A stretch of DNA of 64,000 nucleotides, from NCBI GenBank assembly GCA_963710715.1, contig CAVQBL010000013.1, forward strand, positions 124,001 to 188,000, read 5' to 3'. The notes under the pieces were generated by a model. The model saw only the letters and a list, made by a program, of their open reading frames with translations, made no database searches and was not told where the DNA came from. This document shows, piece after piece, positions 49,946 through 58,703 of this stretch (position 1 is its first letter; every line of letters starts with the position of its first letter). The position numbers were made by a program, and so were the translations under genes. The DNA is from CAVQBL01 sp963710715. GTDB taxonomy: Bacteria; Pseudomonadota; Gammaproteobacteria; DSM-16500.

Positions 49946-50434
49946 ATGATTTCGGAATTCATACAATTACTCAAAAAAGTTTGTGAAGGTGATGAAGTAG
50001 CATGGCATGTATTAGAAAAACATTTTCAAGACAAAACAATCACCATTGATGAACAAACACAAGCACATCTTTATATCAAGAGAATGGGCGATACTTATCC
50101 GCACGCAATTTATATCCGCGCTTTGCTTTATGATCGTGGATATGGAGTTGTGCAAGATGTGGAAATGGCTTTTTTATTAATGCGTGATGCAGCCGGTCGT
50201 GGTCACATTATTGCAATTCATGAAGTGGGGACACGATTTTTTAAAGGAATTGGCGTTGATCAGAATTATGAACGCGCAATAGAATGGTTAAAACTTGCGG
50301 CTGGTAGTCCGAATTATTATCCTCCCGCCATGCATCAATTAGGAATGATGTATACTCAGGGTCTTGGAGTTACGGTTGATCCGGTCAAAGCGCAGCAATG
50401 GTTTGATAAGGCAATAGCGAAGGGGTATCGTTAG
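49946..50434 (+). CDS. Small Sel1-repeat protein
   Basis: 162 aa from ATG 49946, with AAGGA about 12 bases upstream. Three Sel1-like repeats: PHAIYIRALLYDRGYGVVQD, IIAIHEVGTRFFKGIGVDQN and PPAMHQLGMMYTQGLGVTVD, each followed by the second helix (e.g. YERAIEWLKLAAG). No signal peptide, so cytoplasmic or secreted by another route. Protein-binding scaffold by fold. It is much more diverged between repeats than the giant Sel1 protein at 33435. Confidence 0.85.
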   Translation: MISEFIQLLKKVCEGDEVAWHVLEKHFQDKTITIDEQTQAHLYIKRMGDTYPHAIYIRALLYDRGYGVVQDVEMAFLLMRDAAGRGHIIAIHEVGTRFFKGIGVDQNYERAIEWLKLAAGSPNYYPPAMHQLGMMYTQGLGVTVDPVKAQQWFDKAIAKGYR

Positions 50435-50452
50435 GGTTGTCTGTCGGAGGGC

Positions 50453-50599
50453 AGGGTCTGTTTTACATTTCGCTCTGCCGAGCCAGAAAGCATTCGATTT
50501 TCGAGAACCGCAGCGGAGCATATGTTGGTAATATGTGAGCAGCGGATCGCAGAAAATCGATGCTTTATGGCCGGCAGAGTAGAAATGTAAACAGACCCT
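50453..50599. repeat. 147-bp inverted repeat element
   Basis: Left arm AGGGTCTGTTTTACATTTCG CTCTGCCG ... GCATTCGATTTTC ... CCGCAGCGGAGCATATG; right arm is its imperfect complement, ending GAAATGTAAACAGACCCT. It fills the space between the convergent Sel1 gene and CDF gene. MITE-like; a single copy in this window. Confidence 0.85.
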
Positions 50600-51533
50600 A
50601 ACACACTTCACTCCTCTCACATAGATAATCCTCACTCCCCGACTCAACTTGAATTGTCACATGATTAATACGAAATTTCTCTTTTAAGATAACATTAATT
50701 TTTTTGTAATCTTCATCAGAAAGTTTTTTCTCAGGCATAATCAAATGCACAGTGAGCGCAACTTCCTTGGTGCTTAATCCCCAAATATGTAAATCATGCA
50801 CCGCTGTTACACCGGGTAAACTTTCTAAGAATGTTTGTACACCTTGTTGATCAATGTGATGTGGAATGGCATCCAGAATTAATCGGATTGAATCGCGCAA
50901 TAACCCCTTAGTTCCCCATAGAATAACCGCTACAATCATTAACCCAACTAATGGATCAATCCACGTTTTATGAGTCAATAAAATCAATACAGCTGCAATG
51001 ACAACGCCAATTGAAATCACTGCATCACCTAATAAATGCAAAAAAGCACCTTTGATATTTAAATCATCATGCGCGCCTCTCATGAATAACAAAGCAGTTC
51101 CGCCATTGATAAAAATACCAATCACAGCAACTACAATCATAATGTAACTATTTACTTCACTGGGATGAAAAAATTTATAGATAGATTCATAAGTAATTAA
51201 TGCTGATGTTGCAACTAAAATTAATGCATTGGTCAGCGCTGCAAGAATTGTCGTGCGTTTAAAGCCATAGCTATAACGTTTACGCGCTGATAATGTCAGT
51301 AACCAATTGGCTCCCCATGCTAGACCTAACCCAAAGACGTCACCAAAGTTGTGCGCAGAGTCAGCTAATAAACTCATTGAATTGGCTAGCAGAGCATAAA
51401 AAGCCTGAAAAAGAGTAAATGCAAAATTAAGTATAAATGCAGTTGCAAATGCAAAATTAAATGATTGCGGTGCATGATGATGCGTCGCATGACTATGGTT
51501 ATTGTGATCGTGAGAATGGTGATTATGACTCAT
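50598..51533 (-). CDS. Cation diffusion facilitator (CDF/ZitB-like) exporter
   Basis: 311 aa inner-membrane metal exporter, probably Zn2+ (or Co2+/Cd2+) against protons. His-rich N terminus (MSHNHHSHDHNNHSHATHHH). Six helices; metal site residues in LLADSAHNFGDVFGL (TM2, H-D pair) and LHLLGDAVISIGVV (TM5, H-D). The C-terminal cytoplasmic domain has GVTAVHDLHIWGLSTKEVAL and HVTIQVES. It starts four bases after the antiporter stop and probably shares the putA transcript. Confidence 0.92.
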   Translation of the reverse strand: MSHNHHSHDHNNHSHATHHHAPQSFNFAFATAFILNFAFTLFQAFYALLANSMSLLADSAHNFGDVFGLGLAWGANWLLTLSARKRYSYGFKRTTILAALTNALILVATSALITYESIYKFFHPSEVNSYIMIVVAVIGIFINGGTALLFMRGAHDDLNIKGAFLHLLGDAVISIGVVIAAVLILLTHKTWIDPLVGLMIVAVILWGTKGLLRDSIRLILDAIPHHIDQQGVQTFLESLPGVTAVHDLHIWGLSTKEVALTVHLIMPEKKLSDEDYKKINVILKEKFRINHVTIQVESGSEDYLCERSEVC

Positions 51534-51537
51534 GATG

Positions 51538-52704
51538 TTAATCTCTCAATAATTTATCAGATGATGCTAACGGAGTAGGGTAGCGTAGTGTGACCCAATA
51601 ACACGATACAATAAATGTTAAAATGGTTGCGGCTTGTATCAGATACGATATTTCGGGTCGCACAATTTTTGCTTCTAAGGCTAAAAAGATAATTAATAGA
51701 GAAAATTCACTAATTTGTCCTAACCGCACGCCAATTTCCCAACTTAAGCTTTTTGCTTCACCGGATTTTTGTAAAAGCCAGCTGAATACGCAGGGTTTAA
51801 TAATAAGCATGACGCCCGCTAAAGCGAGTGCAGGTAGAATAACTTGAGGTAAATAATCTAAATTAAATCCTGCGCCAATGGCGAAAAAGAAAATAATTAA
51901 GAAAAAATCGCGTAATGGTTTTAAACTTTCTGCAATATAAAGGGAAATCGGGCTACTGGCTAAAGCGACTCCCGCAATAAACGCACCAATTTCTTCCGAT
52001 AATCCTAAAAAATAAGCGAACTCTGCCATGCACAAACACCAGCCGATAGATAAAATAAAAATATACTCATGAATTTTGTCAAAGCGAGCGAGTAACTTTG
52101 TTAATACGTAGCGTTGAAAAACATAGGCTATCAACAATAAGGCTGGAAAAGCAATGATAATGAGCCCAAGGCTACCAAAAGAAAGTTCATGAGTACTTAT
52201 TCCCTGCAAAACGAGTAAGAAAGCGATGGCGATCAAGTCTTGGAGTAACAAGATACTCGCCATAAGCTCGCCTGTATGTTGATGATGTAGAAAGGTTGTA
52301 GGTAATAGTTTTAATCCAATAATGGTGCTAGAAAACATCATTGTGATACCAATAATGACACTTTCTTGAAAACTGAATTTAAATAAATAGCTGATTCCAG
52401 TTCCAAGAATTAAAAATACGACAGAGCTTCCCAGTGTGACCCAGCTACTTTTTCGTAACGAGTGCAAAAGATTTTGTGGCTGCAGATTAAGCCCTAGTAA
52501 AAACAACAAAAATATAATGCCAATATCACCCGTTTGCTCGATGATGGCTGAATCGTTAACCAGTTTTAATCCCCACGGACCTAAAATCGCTCCAAGCAAA
52601 ATGTATGCAACGAGTAAGGATTGCCGCGTGAACAAAGCCATCGTAGCGAGTATGGCAGTTCCCGTGAAAATCAAAAAAATGACATGTATAGTGGATTGAT
52701 GCAT
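51538..52704 (-). CDS. Cation:proton antiporter (CPA2), membrane domain only
   Basis: 388 aa, ten to twelve helices, no TrkA domain. Motifs: LLVAYILLGAILGPWGLKL, IGIIFLLFLLGLNLQPQNLL, ASILLLQDLIAIAFLLVLQG with the D of the ion site, and GVRLGQISEFSLLIIFLALE. Probably Na+/H+ or K+/H+ exchange. The ATG overlaps the putA stop (TAATG), so it is translated with putA. Proline uptake is often sodium-driven, so a linked Na+ exporter would make sense, but that is inference. Confidence 0.88.
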   Translation of the reverse strand: MHQSTIHVIFLIFTGTAILATMALFTRQSLLVAYILLGAILGPWGLKLVNDSAIIEQTGDIGIIFLLFLLGLNLQPQNLLHSLRKSSWVTLGSSVVFLILGTGISYLFKFSFQESVIIGITMMFSSTIIGLKLLPTTFLHHQHTGELMASILLLQDLIAIAFLLVLQGISTHELSFGSLGLIIIAFPALLLIAYVFQRYVLTKLLARFDKIHEYIFILSIGWCLCMAEFAYFLGLSEEIGAFIAGVALASSPISLYIAESLKPLRDFFLIIFFFAIGAGFNLDYLPQVILPALALAGVMLIIKPCVFSWLLQKSGEAKSLSWEIGVRLGQISEFSLLIIFLALEAKIVRPEISYLIQAATILTFIVSCYWVTLRYPTPLASSDKLLRD

Positions 52705-55700
52705 TATTCATCCTCGCTTAAAGAGACGAGTGAAGCATTGCCTCCCGCAGCTGTGGTATTAATTGAAATCGTACGTTCAACGCATAATCGTGGCAAATAG
52801 TGCGGGCCACCGGCTTTGGGACCCGTTCCTGAAAGTTTTTCACCACCAAAAGGTTGAACGCCTACTACTGCACCTATCATATTACGATTCACGTAAATAT
52901 TGCCAACAGGCATGCGGCTTGCAATGTAATTGATTGTCGCATCAATACGACTATGAATGCCTAATGTAAGCCCATAACCGGTATTGATGATGGCATCCAG
53001 TACTTTATCTAAATCTTTTGCGGAGTAGCGAATGACGTGCAGAATAGGTCCAAATACTTCGCGTTTCAAACTGTCTAAGTCTTTTAATTCAAATACACAA
53101 GGCGAGAAGAAATGACCTTGCGGAAGATTTTGCGTGGGTATTTGATAAAGTAAAGTGGCTTCTTGCTGCATTTTAGCGAAATGATTTTGTAACATTTGCA
53201 AGGAATTTTCATCGATAACGGGTCCAATATCAGTGGATAATAAACTCGGATCACCCAAAACCAGTTCCGCCATGGCGCCTTTAAGCATATTCAATACGCG
53301 AGTAGCAATTTCTTCTTGTAAGAAGAGTACACGCAGTGCTGAACAGCGTTGGCCAGCGCTATTGAATGCAGAATGCAGCACATCGGAAACCACTTGTTCA
53401 GGAAGTGCGGAAGAATCAGCAATCATTGCATTTTGTCCGCCTGTTTCTGCAATGAGTGGAACAATAGGCCCAGGTCGTTCCGCTAAGGTTTGTTGAATTA
53501 TTTTTGCAGTTTCAGTCGAGCCAGTGAAAATGACACCTGCTACACGCATATCAGCAACGAGTTTCGCGCCAATCACTTCGCCACGACCTGGCAAAAGTTG
53601 CAATACTTCATTAGGAATCCCTGCGAGATGTAGTAAACGAATGGCTTCAGCAGCAATCAGTGGTGTTTGTTCTGCAGGTTTTGCGATCACAGTATTTCCA
53701 CTGGCAAGCGCGGCAGCGACTTGTCCAATGAAAATGGCTAAAGGAAAATTCCAAGGACTAATACAGACAATGACACCGCGCGGGTGCAGAGCGAGTTGAT
53801 TTAATTCTCCTGTTGGACCGGGTAAATTTTCTAACGATAAATCTTTGCGTGCGCGTGCAGCATAATAACGACAAAAATCAACAGCCTCACGTATTTCGGA
53901 AATGCAATCCGGAATACTTTTTCCACCTTCTCGAGAAATCACTGAGATTAAAGAAGACATATGTTTTTCAAATAAATCAGCAGCGCGCTCTAAATGCATT
54001 GCACGATCATTTACTGCGGTTTTTGCCCATTGTTGGGTTGCAGCAAATGCAGTCGCTAAGGCATTTTCCACATCTTCAGTTGTGGCTTCATAAACTTTTC
54101 CAATTATGTCGTTTTTGTTGCTGGGTGATGTTATTGATTGCGCGGAAGAATTTTTTATTTCTTTTCCATCAATAATAGGGTTAGCTATCCATTGTTGTTT
54201 AGTAGCCGTTTCCATGGCTTTTTTTAACTCCATCAGCGTATGTGTATTGGAAAGATCAATACCGCGTGAATTTTTTCGTTCTGCGCCATAAATATTTTGC
54301 GGTAATGGAATATGCGGATGTGGTTTATTTGGCAAGCTAGCAATGCGCGCAACTGGATCAGTAATGACTTTTTCAGTAGGAGTATTTTCATTAACAATAA
54401 GATTGATAAATGAAGTATTGGCGCCATTTTCTAACAAGCGACGCACCAAATAACAGAGTAAATCTTTATGACTGCCGACAGGTGCATAAATTCGACAAGG
54501 AAGATTGAGATTTTCTTTACCCACGATTTGATCGTAGAGTGATTCACCCATGCCATGTAAACATTGGAATTCAAAATCTTTACGTGTGCCTGCCATTTCT
54601 AAAATAGCTGCAACCGAGTATGCATTGTGTGTACCAAATTGCGGATAGAAACACTCGGGTTCCGCAAGTAATTTTTTAGCGCACGCAATAAAAGAAACAT
54701 CGGTGGAATTTTTACGAGTAAAAACCGGGTATCCTTCAAGGCCTAACAACTGGCTTTTTTTGATTTCAGCATCCCAGTAAGCACCTTTTATCAGTCTGAC
54801 CATGAGTCTGCGTTTATGCCGTTTAGAAAGATCGGCAAGCCAATCAATGACAAAGGGAGCGCGTTTTTGGTATGCCTGCACAGCCAGTCCTAAGCCTTCC
54901 CAGCCATCTAAGCTAGGATCGCTGAAAACCATTGCAATGATTTCTAATGAAAGTTCAAGGCGTTCAGCTTCTTCGGCGTCCACTGTTAAGCCTATGTTTT
55001 GTTCTTTTGCTTGTTTAGCGAGGGCAAGTAAACGGGGTGCCAATTCAGCTAAGACTCGCTCACGCTTAGCGACTTCATAGCGTGGGTGCAACGCGGATAG
55101 TTTTACTGAAATACCAGAACCATGGATGGGACCAAGATTGTTTGCAGCTTTGCCAACAGCGGCGATGGCGTTTTGATAAGATTTAAAATAAGTTTCTGCA
55201 TCTTCTGCTGTATATGCGGATTCTCCCAGCATATCGTAAGAGTAACGATATCCTTTTTCTTCTTGTTTCTTTGCGCGCTCGAGTGCTTCATTAATGGTTT
55301 CACCCATCACGAATTGTTTGCCAATCATTTTCATACTTTGTAGAACAATAGGGCGAATGATAGTACCGCTCGCCCGGCTAAATAATTTCTTAAGGGTCGT
55401 GCCTAAAGTTTTTTGATCACTTAATGTGGGCGCTAAAACCGTTCCTGTTAGCATCAATGACCATGTTGCAGCATTGACAAATAATGAATTACTAAAACTT
55501 AAATGTTGACCCCATTCCGCGGTAGAAATTTTATCGCTAATCAATCGATCAATGGTTTCGCGATCTGGAATGCGTAGCAGAGCTTCTGCTAAGCACATCA
55601 GTGCAATCCCTTCCTCACTGGAAAGATCATACTCATGCAAAAAAGCATCCAATCCACCTTGTTTCTTACGATATTTACGTATGCCCATAACGAGCTTGTT

Positions 55701-55850
55701 GGCGCGTTTATGGATATCGCTAAGTTCAGTTGGGCTAAACATAGCTTTTTGCAATAATTTATTGACACATTGAGTCTCATCAGCGCGGTAAGCGGATGTA
55801 ATAGCATCAAATAACGGCGATTGTTTGGAGAAGGGGGTGGTAGTCAGCAT
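52704..55850 (-). CDS. putA: Bifunctional proline dehydrogenase / P5C dehydrogenase (PutA)
   Basis: 1048 aa, oxidises proline to glutamate. PRODH barrel at about residues 150-480, with YRYSYDMLGE near 201-210, GLTVDAEEAERLELSLE and RLIKGAYWDAEIKKSQLLG. ALDH domain at about 560-1030, with ISPWNFPLAIFIGQVAAALA, the glutamate in PLIAETGGQNAMI, cysteine in NSAGQRCSALRVLF, and GGEKLSGTGPKAGG. The N-terminal ribbon-helix-helix DNA-binding domain of E. coli PutA (1320 aa) is absent, so it cannot repress its own gene. AGGA stands ten bases before the ATG. First gene of the putA-antiporter-CDF operon. Confidence 0.96.
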   Translation of the reverse strand: MLTTTPFSKQSPLFDAITSAYRADETQCVNKLLQKAMFSPTELSDIHKRANKLVMGIRKYRKKQGGLDAFLHEYDLSSEEGIALMCLAEALLRIPDRETIDRLISDKISTAEWGQHLSFSNSLFVNAATWSLMLTGTVLAPTLSDQKTLGTTLKKLFSRASGTIIRPIVLQSMKMIGKQFVMGETINEALERAKKQEEKGYRYSYDMLGESAYTAEDAETYFKSYQNAIAAVGKAANNLGPIHGSGISVKLSALHPRYEVAKRERVLAELAPRLLALAKQAKEQNIGLTVDAEEAERLELSLEIIAMVFSDPSLDGWEGLGLAVQAYQKRAPFVIDWLADLSKRHKRRLMVRLIKGAYWDAEIKKSQLLGLEGYPVFTRKNSTDVSFIACAKKLLAEPECFYPQFGTHNAYSVAAILEMAGTRKDFEFQCLHGMGESLYDQIVGKENLNLPCRIYAPVGSHKDLLCYLVRRLLENGANTSFINLIVNENTPTEKVITDPVARIASLPNKPHPHIPLPQNIYGAERKNSRGIDLSNTHTLMELKKAMETATKQQWIANPIIDGKEIKNSSAQSITSPSNKNDIIGKVYEATTEDVENALATAFAATQQWAKTAVNDRAMHLERAADLFEKHMSSLISVISREGGKSIPDCISEIREAVDFCRYYAARARKDLSLENLPGPTGELNQLALHPRGVIVCISPWNFPLAIFIGQVAAALASGNTVIAKPAEQTPLIAAEAIRLLHLAGIPNEVLQLLPGRGEVIGAKLVADMRVAGVIFTGSTETAKIIQQTLAERPGPIVPLIAETGGQNAMIADSSALPEQVVSDVLHSAFNSAGQRCSALRVLFLQEEIATRVLNMLKGAMAELVLGDPSLLSTDIGPVIDENSLQMLQNHFAKMQQEATLLYQIPTQNLPQGHFFSPCVFELKDLDSLKREVFGPILHVIRYSAKDLDKVLDAIINTGYGLTLGIHSRIDATINYIASRMPVGNIYVNRNMIGAVVGVQPFGGEKLSGTGPKAGGPHYLPRLCVERTISINTTAAGGNASLVSLSEDE

Positions 55851-55919
55851 AATTTTGTTTTCCTGGTGCTTTATTGGATAATTGACGGTATTCTAACTGG
55901 AATTCGCCTTGAGCTGTAG

Positions 55920-56014
55920 AGCTGTCATTGCGAGCCCTGCGCCTTTTGCAGGGCGCGGCAATCCAGGACAATGACTGGATCGCCACGGCCAAGCGCTTCG
56001 CGGCCTCGCGATAA
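55920..56014. repeat. Dispersed 'GTCATTGCGAG' repeat, copy
   Basis: GTCATTGCGAGCCCTGCGCC TTTTGCAGGGCGCGGCAATC CAGG, with stem GCCCTGCGCC/GGGCGC, followed by a degenerate GCCACGGCC-AAGCGCTTCGC-GGCC hairpin. Fills the divergent region between putA and rnt. Confidence 0.75.
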
Positions 56015-56090
56015 CGCAGTTGTTTTAATGAGGTAGCCCTTTGTGTAGGGTATGGTTCTTAATATCAATTATAGTAGGTAAAATATATCC

Positions 56091-56705
56091 TTGTTATCTA
56101 AATTAAAAACATTAACTATCGCCTCCCGTTTCCGCGGCTTATTACCTGTCGTGATTGATGTGGAAACATCAGGGTTATCCCCTACTACAAATGCATTGCT
56201 GGAAATTGCTGCCATTCCTCTTCTCATGGATAAGCAAGGTAAATTATATTTTAATCAAACCTATGCGTTTCACATTGAGCCTTTTATGGGTGCCCACATG
56301 GACTTAGAAGCTTTAGCAGTGAATAAGATAGACCCAGATAATCCACTGCGCTATGCAATTCCAGAACAGCAGGCGCTACATCTGGTTTTTTCTCGTATTA
56401 AAGAGATTCTTGCAGAAACGGGATGTCAACGTGCAGTCTTAGTGGGTCATAATGCATGGTTTGATTTGGCTTTTATTCAAGCAGCAGTAAAACGATGTTA
56501 TCTCAAAAGTAATCCGTTTCATTCTTTTACAACATTTGATACAGCAACGTTATCAGCAGTGGCTTTAGGTGAGACTGTATTGGCAAAAGCAGCGCGGCGT
56601 GCAGGGATAGGGTTTGACGTTAATCTAGCGCATTCCGCTATTTATGATGCCACTCAAACGGCAGAGTTATTTTGCTATATTGTGAATGGTATGCGATTTG
56701 ATTAA
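56091..56705 (+). CDS. rnt: Ribonuclease T
   Basis: 204 aa DEDDh 3'-5' exoribonuclease that trims tRNA and other stable RNA 3' ends. Active-site motifs: VIDVETSGLSP (D, E), LVGHNAWFDLAFIQ (D), and HSAIYDATQTAELF (H, D). FRGLLPVVIDVETSG and NPLRYAIPEQQAL match RNase T closely. The start is TTG; no ATG lies before residue 46, and homology begins by residue 13, so TTG or a nearby rare start must be used. Low translation is expected. Confidence 0.92.
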   Translation: MLSKLKTLTIASRFRGLLPVVIDVETSGLSPTTNALLEIAAIPLLMDKQGKLYFNQTYAFHIEPFMGAHMDLEALAVNKIDPDNPLRYAIPEQQALHLVFSRIKEILAETGCQRAVLVGHNAWFDLAFIQAAVKRCYLKSNPFHSFTTFDTATLSAVALGETVLAKAARRAGIGFDVNLAHSAIYDATQTAELFCYIVNGMRFD

Positions 56706-56733
56706 AAGCACTAACAGGATTCCAAAAAAATAT

Positions 56734-56796
56734 TAGAGTTCTTTCCAAACCTCGTATTTTGTTGTTAATCGAGGCGCGCACCGAGTAACGCACTGG
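56734..56796. repeat. Half copy of the 'AGAGTTCTTTCCAAACC' family
   Basis: AGAGTTCTTTCCAAACCTCG TATTTTGTTGTTAATCGAGG CGCGCACCGAGTAACGCA: one arm of the element at 47173-47317, read in reverse. The other arm is missing. Confidence 0.75.
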
Positions 56797-56805
56797 TAGA
56801 AATAA

Positions 56806-56829
56806 AAAAGCCCACCTAAGTGGGCTTTT
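56806..56829. terminator. Bidirectional rho-independent terminator
   Basis: AAAAGCCCAC-CTAA-GTGGGCTTTT: perfect 10-bp stem with a T-run on one strand and an A-run on the other. It lies between convergent rnt and the porin gene and should serve both. Confidence 0.9.
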
Positions 56830-56845
56830 GTGATACAGATAAAGA

Positions 56846-58312
56846 TTAACCAAACTTGACAGCAACAAACACTTGAGCGCTGTTACCGGTTTTGAAGAAT
56901 CTGTTCTTATCTCTTTCTCTTTCTCGATCACGTCTATCAACTACAACAACATCATCATTATCACGATGACTTCTGCTATAAGCTGTATCATGAGCAAGCA
57001 TGATGCCTAGTGTGGTATTCATGCATGGATCGATAGTATAGCCGAGAGTATAGCGGTGTCTAGGTAAGAAGAGGTTTACAGCTTGGCCAGTCCAGCCATA
57101 CCCAGCTACAATAGACTGTTGTGCACACCAAGCGTTGAAGCTATAACTTGCCATTGCATCAGCAGCCCAAGGTCTAGCACCTTTCTCTTCGAAGAAGTCT
57201 TCGAATCTAAAGTCGAAGATCGATGCTTTTGGTAAATCAAATCTGTTGAAATGCTTGGTAGCTGTAACATAACGAACACCTAGACCAAATCCTGATGCGT
57301 TTACGTTAGCAAATGCAGTTGCACCTGGAACAGAGCCTCTGAAGGAGCCTAAGTCGTCAAAAGTGTTAAGGAATGGGTTATGGCTAACAGCGTATGCAAC
57401 ATCGTTTACGCCAATGATGTTAGACAGATAACCAACGCCTAAGTCATATCCAAAGCAATCATCTATATGAGTAAAGGCAAGTTGTGCGCCGTAAACGCCA
57501 CTGTGATGACGGAAGAATCCTCTATCAAAATCATCGTTATCGTGACGGAAGATTCTTTGTTTTGATAAATTGTTATCAAATGCGTAAATCGACCCATGGA
57601 AACCCATTTGAGTGATAAAGCCTGCAGTAGCTGCAACTTGCAATGCTTCTGTCATGACTTGTGTCACTGGTCGGATGATTGGATGGATTTTGTATTCGCC
57701 AAAGTTTATAAATTGTTTACCTGCTTCAAAGAAGAAGGGTGATTGAGTGAAATCACCAAACAATAAATAGCCTTGTTCAAGGTTAAGTGTGTTTCGTGGA
57801 TACACAGCACTGTATTGACCTAATCTTGATGGGCCACTTGCACTGCTGTAGCTTAAGCTCATAAAAGCTTTCGCCCAGCTGTTTACGTTTGCATTGACGT
57901 TTAAATAAGCATCATTCAATGAAACATGTTTGAGGTTTTCACCTTCAAAGCCTCTGTCTCTGTTTCCAGCAAGATAGCTGTTAACAGTTATACCGCCAGC
58001 CCAAGAAAGTGGCTTGTTGCAACCCACGGTTGGTTTTGCACGACCAACGTTTTGGTTCATTATGTCCATAACTTGTTGGTACATATCGGGTGCTGGGCAT
58101 ACTTCATACGGAGGTGCTGGTGGTACGTCTCTAAAACCTCTGTACTCATGTGTACGTTCGCTTACACGATGGTGTTTTTTTGCAACGTGATGCGTGCGTA
58201 CTTTTTTGTGATGTTTCTTTGGGGAAGTTTGTTGGGAATCATCAGCTAACGCTGGATAGCTAACCAACACACTAGCTGCGCTCATTATTGCAACGATGTG
58301 TTTTAATTTCAT
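56846..58312 (-). CDS. LbtU-family siderophore porin
   Basis: 488 aa outer-membrane barrel. Signal peptide at 1-23 (SAASVLVSYPALA), then a basic His/Lys-rich linker (KKHHKKVRTHHVAKKHHRVS) and barrel strands such as LNDAYLNVNANVNSWAKAFM, GYLLFGDFTQSPFFFEAGKQ and VFVAVKFG at the C terminus, which ends in G rather than the usual F. LbtU of Legionella takes up legiobactin without TonB; members occur in Legionella and Coxiella. The acidic/basic VVVDRRDRERERDKNRF loop near the end is unusual. A terminator follows. AAGGAGATA stands before the ATG, suggesting strong translation. Confidence 0.85.
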   Translation of the reverse strand: MKLKHIVAIMSAASVLVSYPALADDSQQTSPKKHHKKVRTHHVAKKHHRVSERTHEYRGFRDVPPAPPYEVCPAPDMYQQVMDIMNQNVGRAKPTVGCNKPLSWAGGITVNSYLAGNRDRGFEGENLKHVSLNDAYLNVNANVNSWAKAFMSLSYSSASGPSRLGQYSAVYPRNTLNLEQGYLLFGDFTQSPFFFEAGKQFINFGEYKIHPIIRPVTQVMTEALQVAATAGFITQMGFHGSIYAFDNNLSKQRIFRHDNDDFDRGFFRHHSGVYGAQLAFTHIDDCFGYDLGVGYLSNIIGVNDVAYAVSHNPFLNTFDDLGSFRGSVPGATAFANVNASGFGLGVRYVTATKHFNRFDLPKASIFDFRFEDFFEEKGARPWAADAMASYSFNAWCAQQSIVAGYGWTGQAVNLFLPRHRYTLGYTIDPCMNTTLGIMLAHDTAYSRSHRDNDDVVVVDRRDRERERDKNRFFKTGNSAQVFVAVKFG

Positions 58313-58644
58313 GCTCTAGTATCTCCTTGATAGTTTTGGTTGATCCGGACGAGATTAAAATTACCATAAATATCTTTCATTGCAAGCAAAATTTAATTAA
58401 AACTGCTTAAAATAAGTATTTTGATTTTTTTGCTCACACTATCTAAAAAACGGATAGCTTATTTTTTAGATAGCTACGCCATTCTCGTAGCGGAATTTTA
58501 AATAAAGAGTAGAATAATTGAAAGCGCAAAGGTGAAAAAATTCGACTATTTTTTTTCAAAAAATAAACATTAATTTACTTTTTGTATAATTATCAATCTT
58601 TTTTGAGAAGCGATGACATACATTGAGTGACAACAATGCGAAAA
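58313..58644. other. Intergenic stretch upstream of the porin gene
   Basis: Very AT-rich, about 330 bp. CCGTTTTTTAGATAG-type words pair around 58440-58475 (ATCTAAAAAACGGATAGC and TTTTTTAGATAGCTACG), possibly a regulatory structure of the porin promoter. No Fur box that I can defend, and no gene. Confidence 0.4.
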
Positions 58645-58668
58645 AAAACCCGCTTTCTCGCGGGTTTT
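58645..58668 (-). terminator. Rho-independent terminator of the peroxiredoxin gene
   Basis: AAAACCCGC-TTTCTC-GCGGGTTTT preceded on the plus strand by a run of eight A, which is a T-run on the minus strand after the peroxiredoxin stop. Confidence 0.85.
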
Positions 58669-58703
58669 AAATTTTAAATAAAACGAATAAATAAAAAATA
58701 ATT

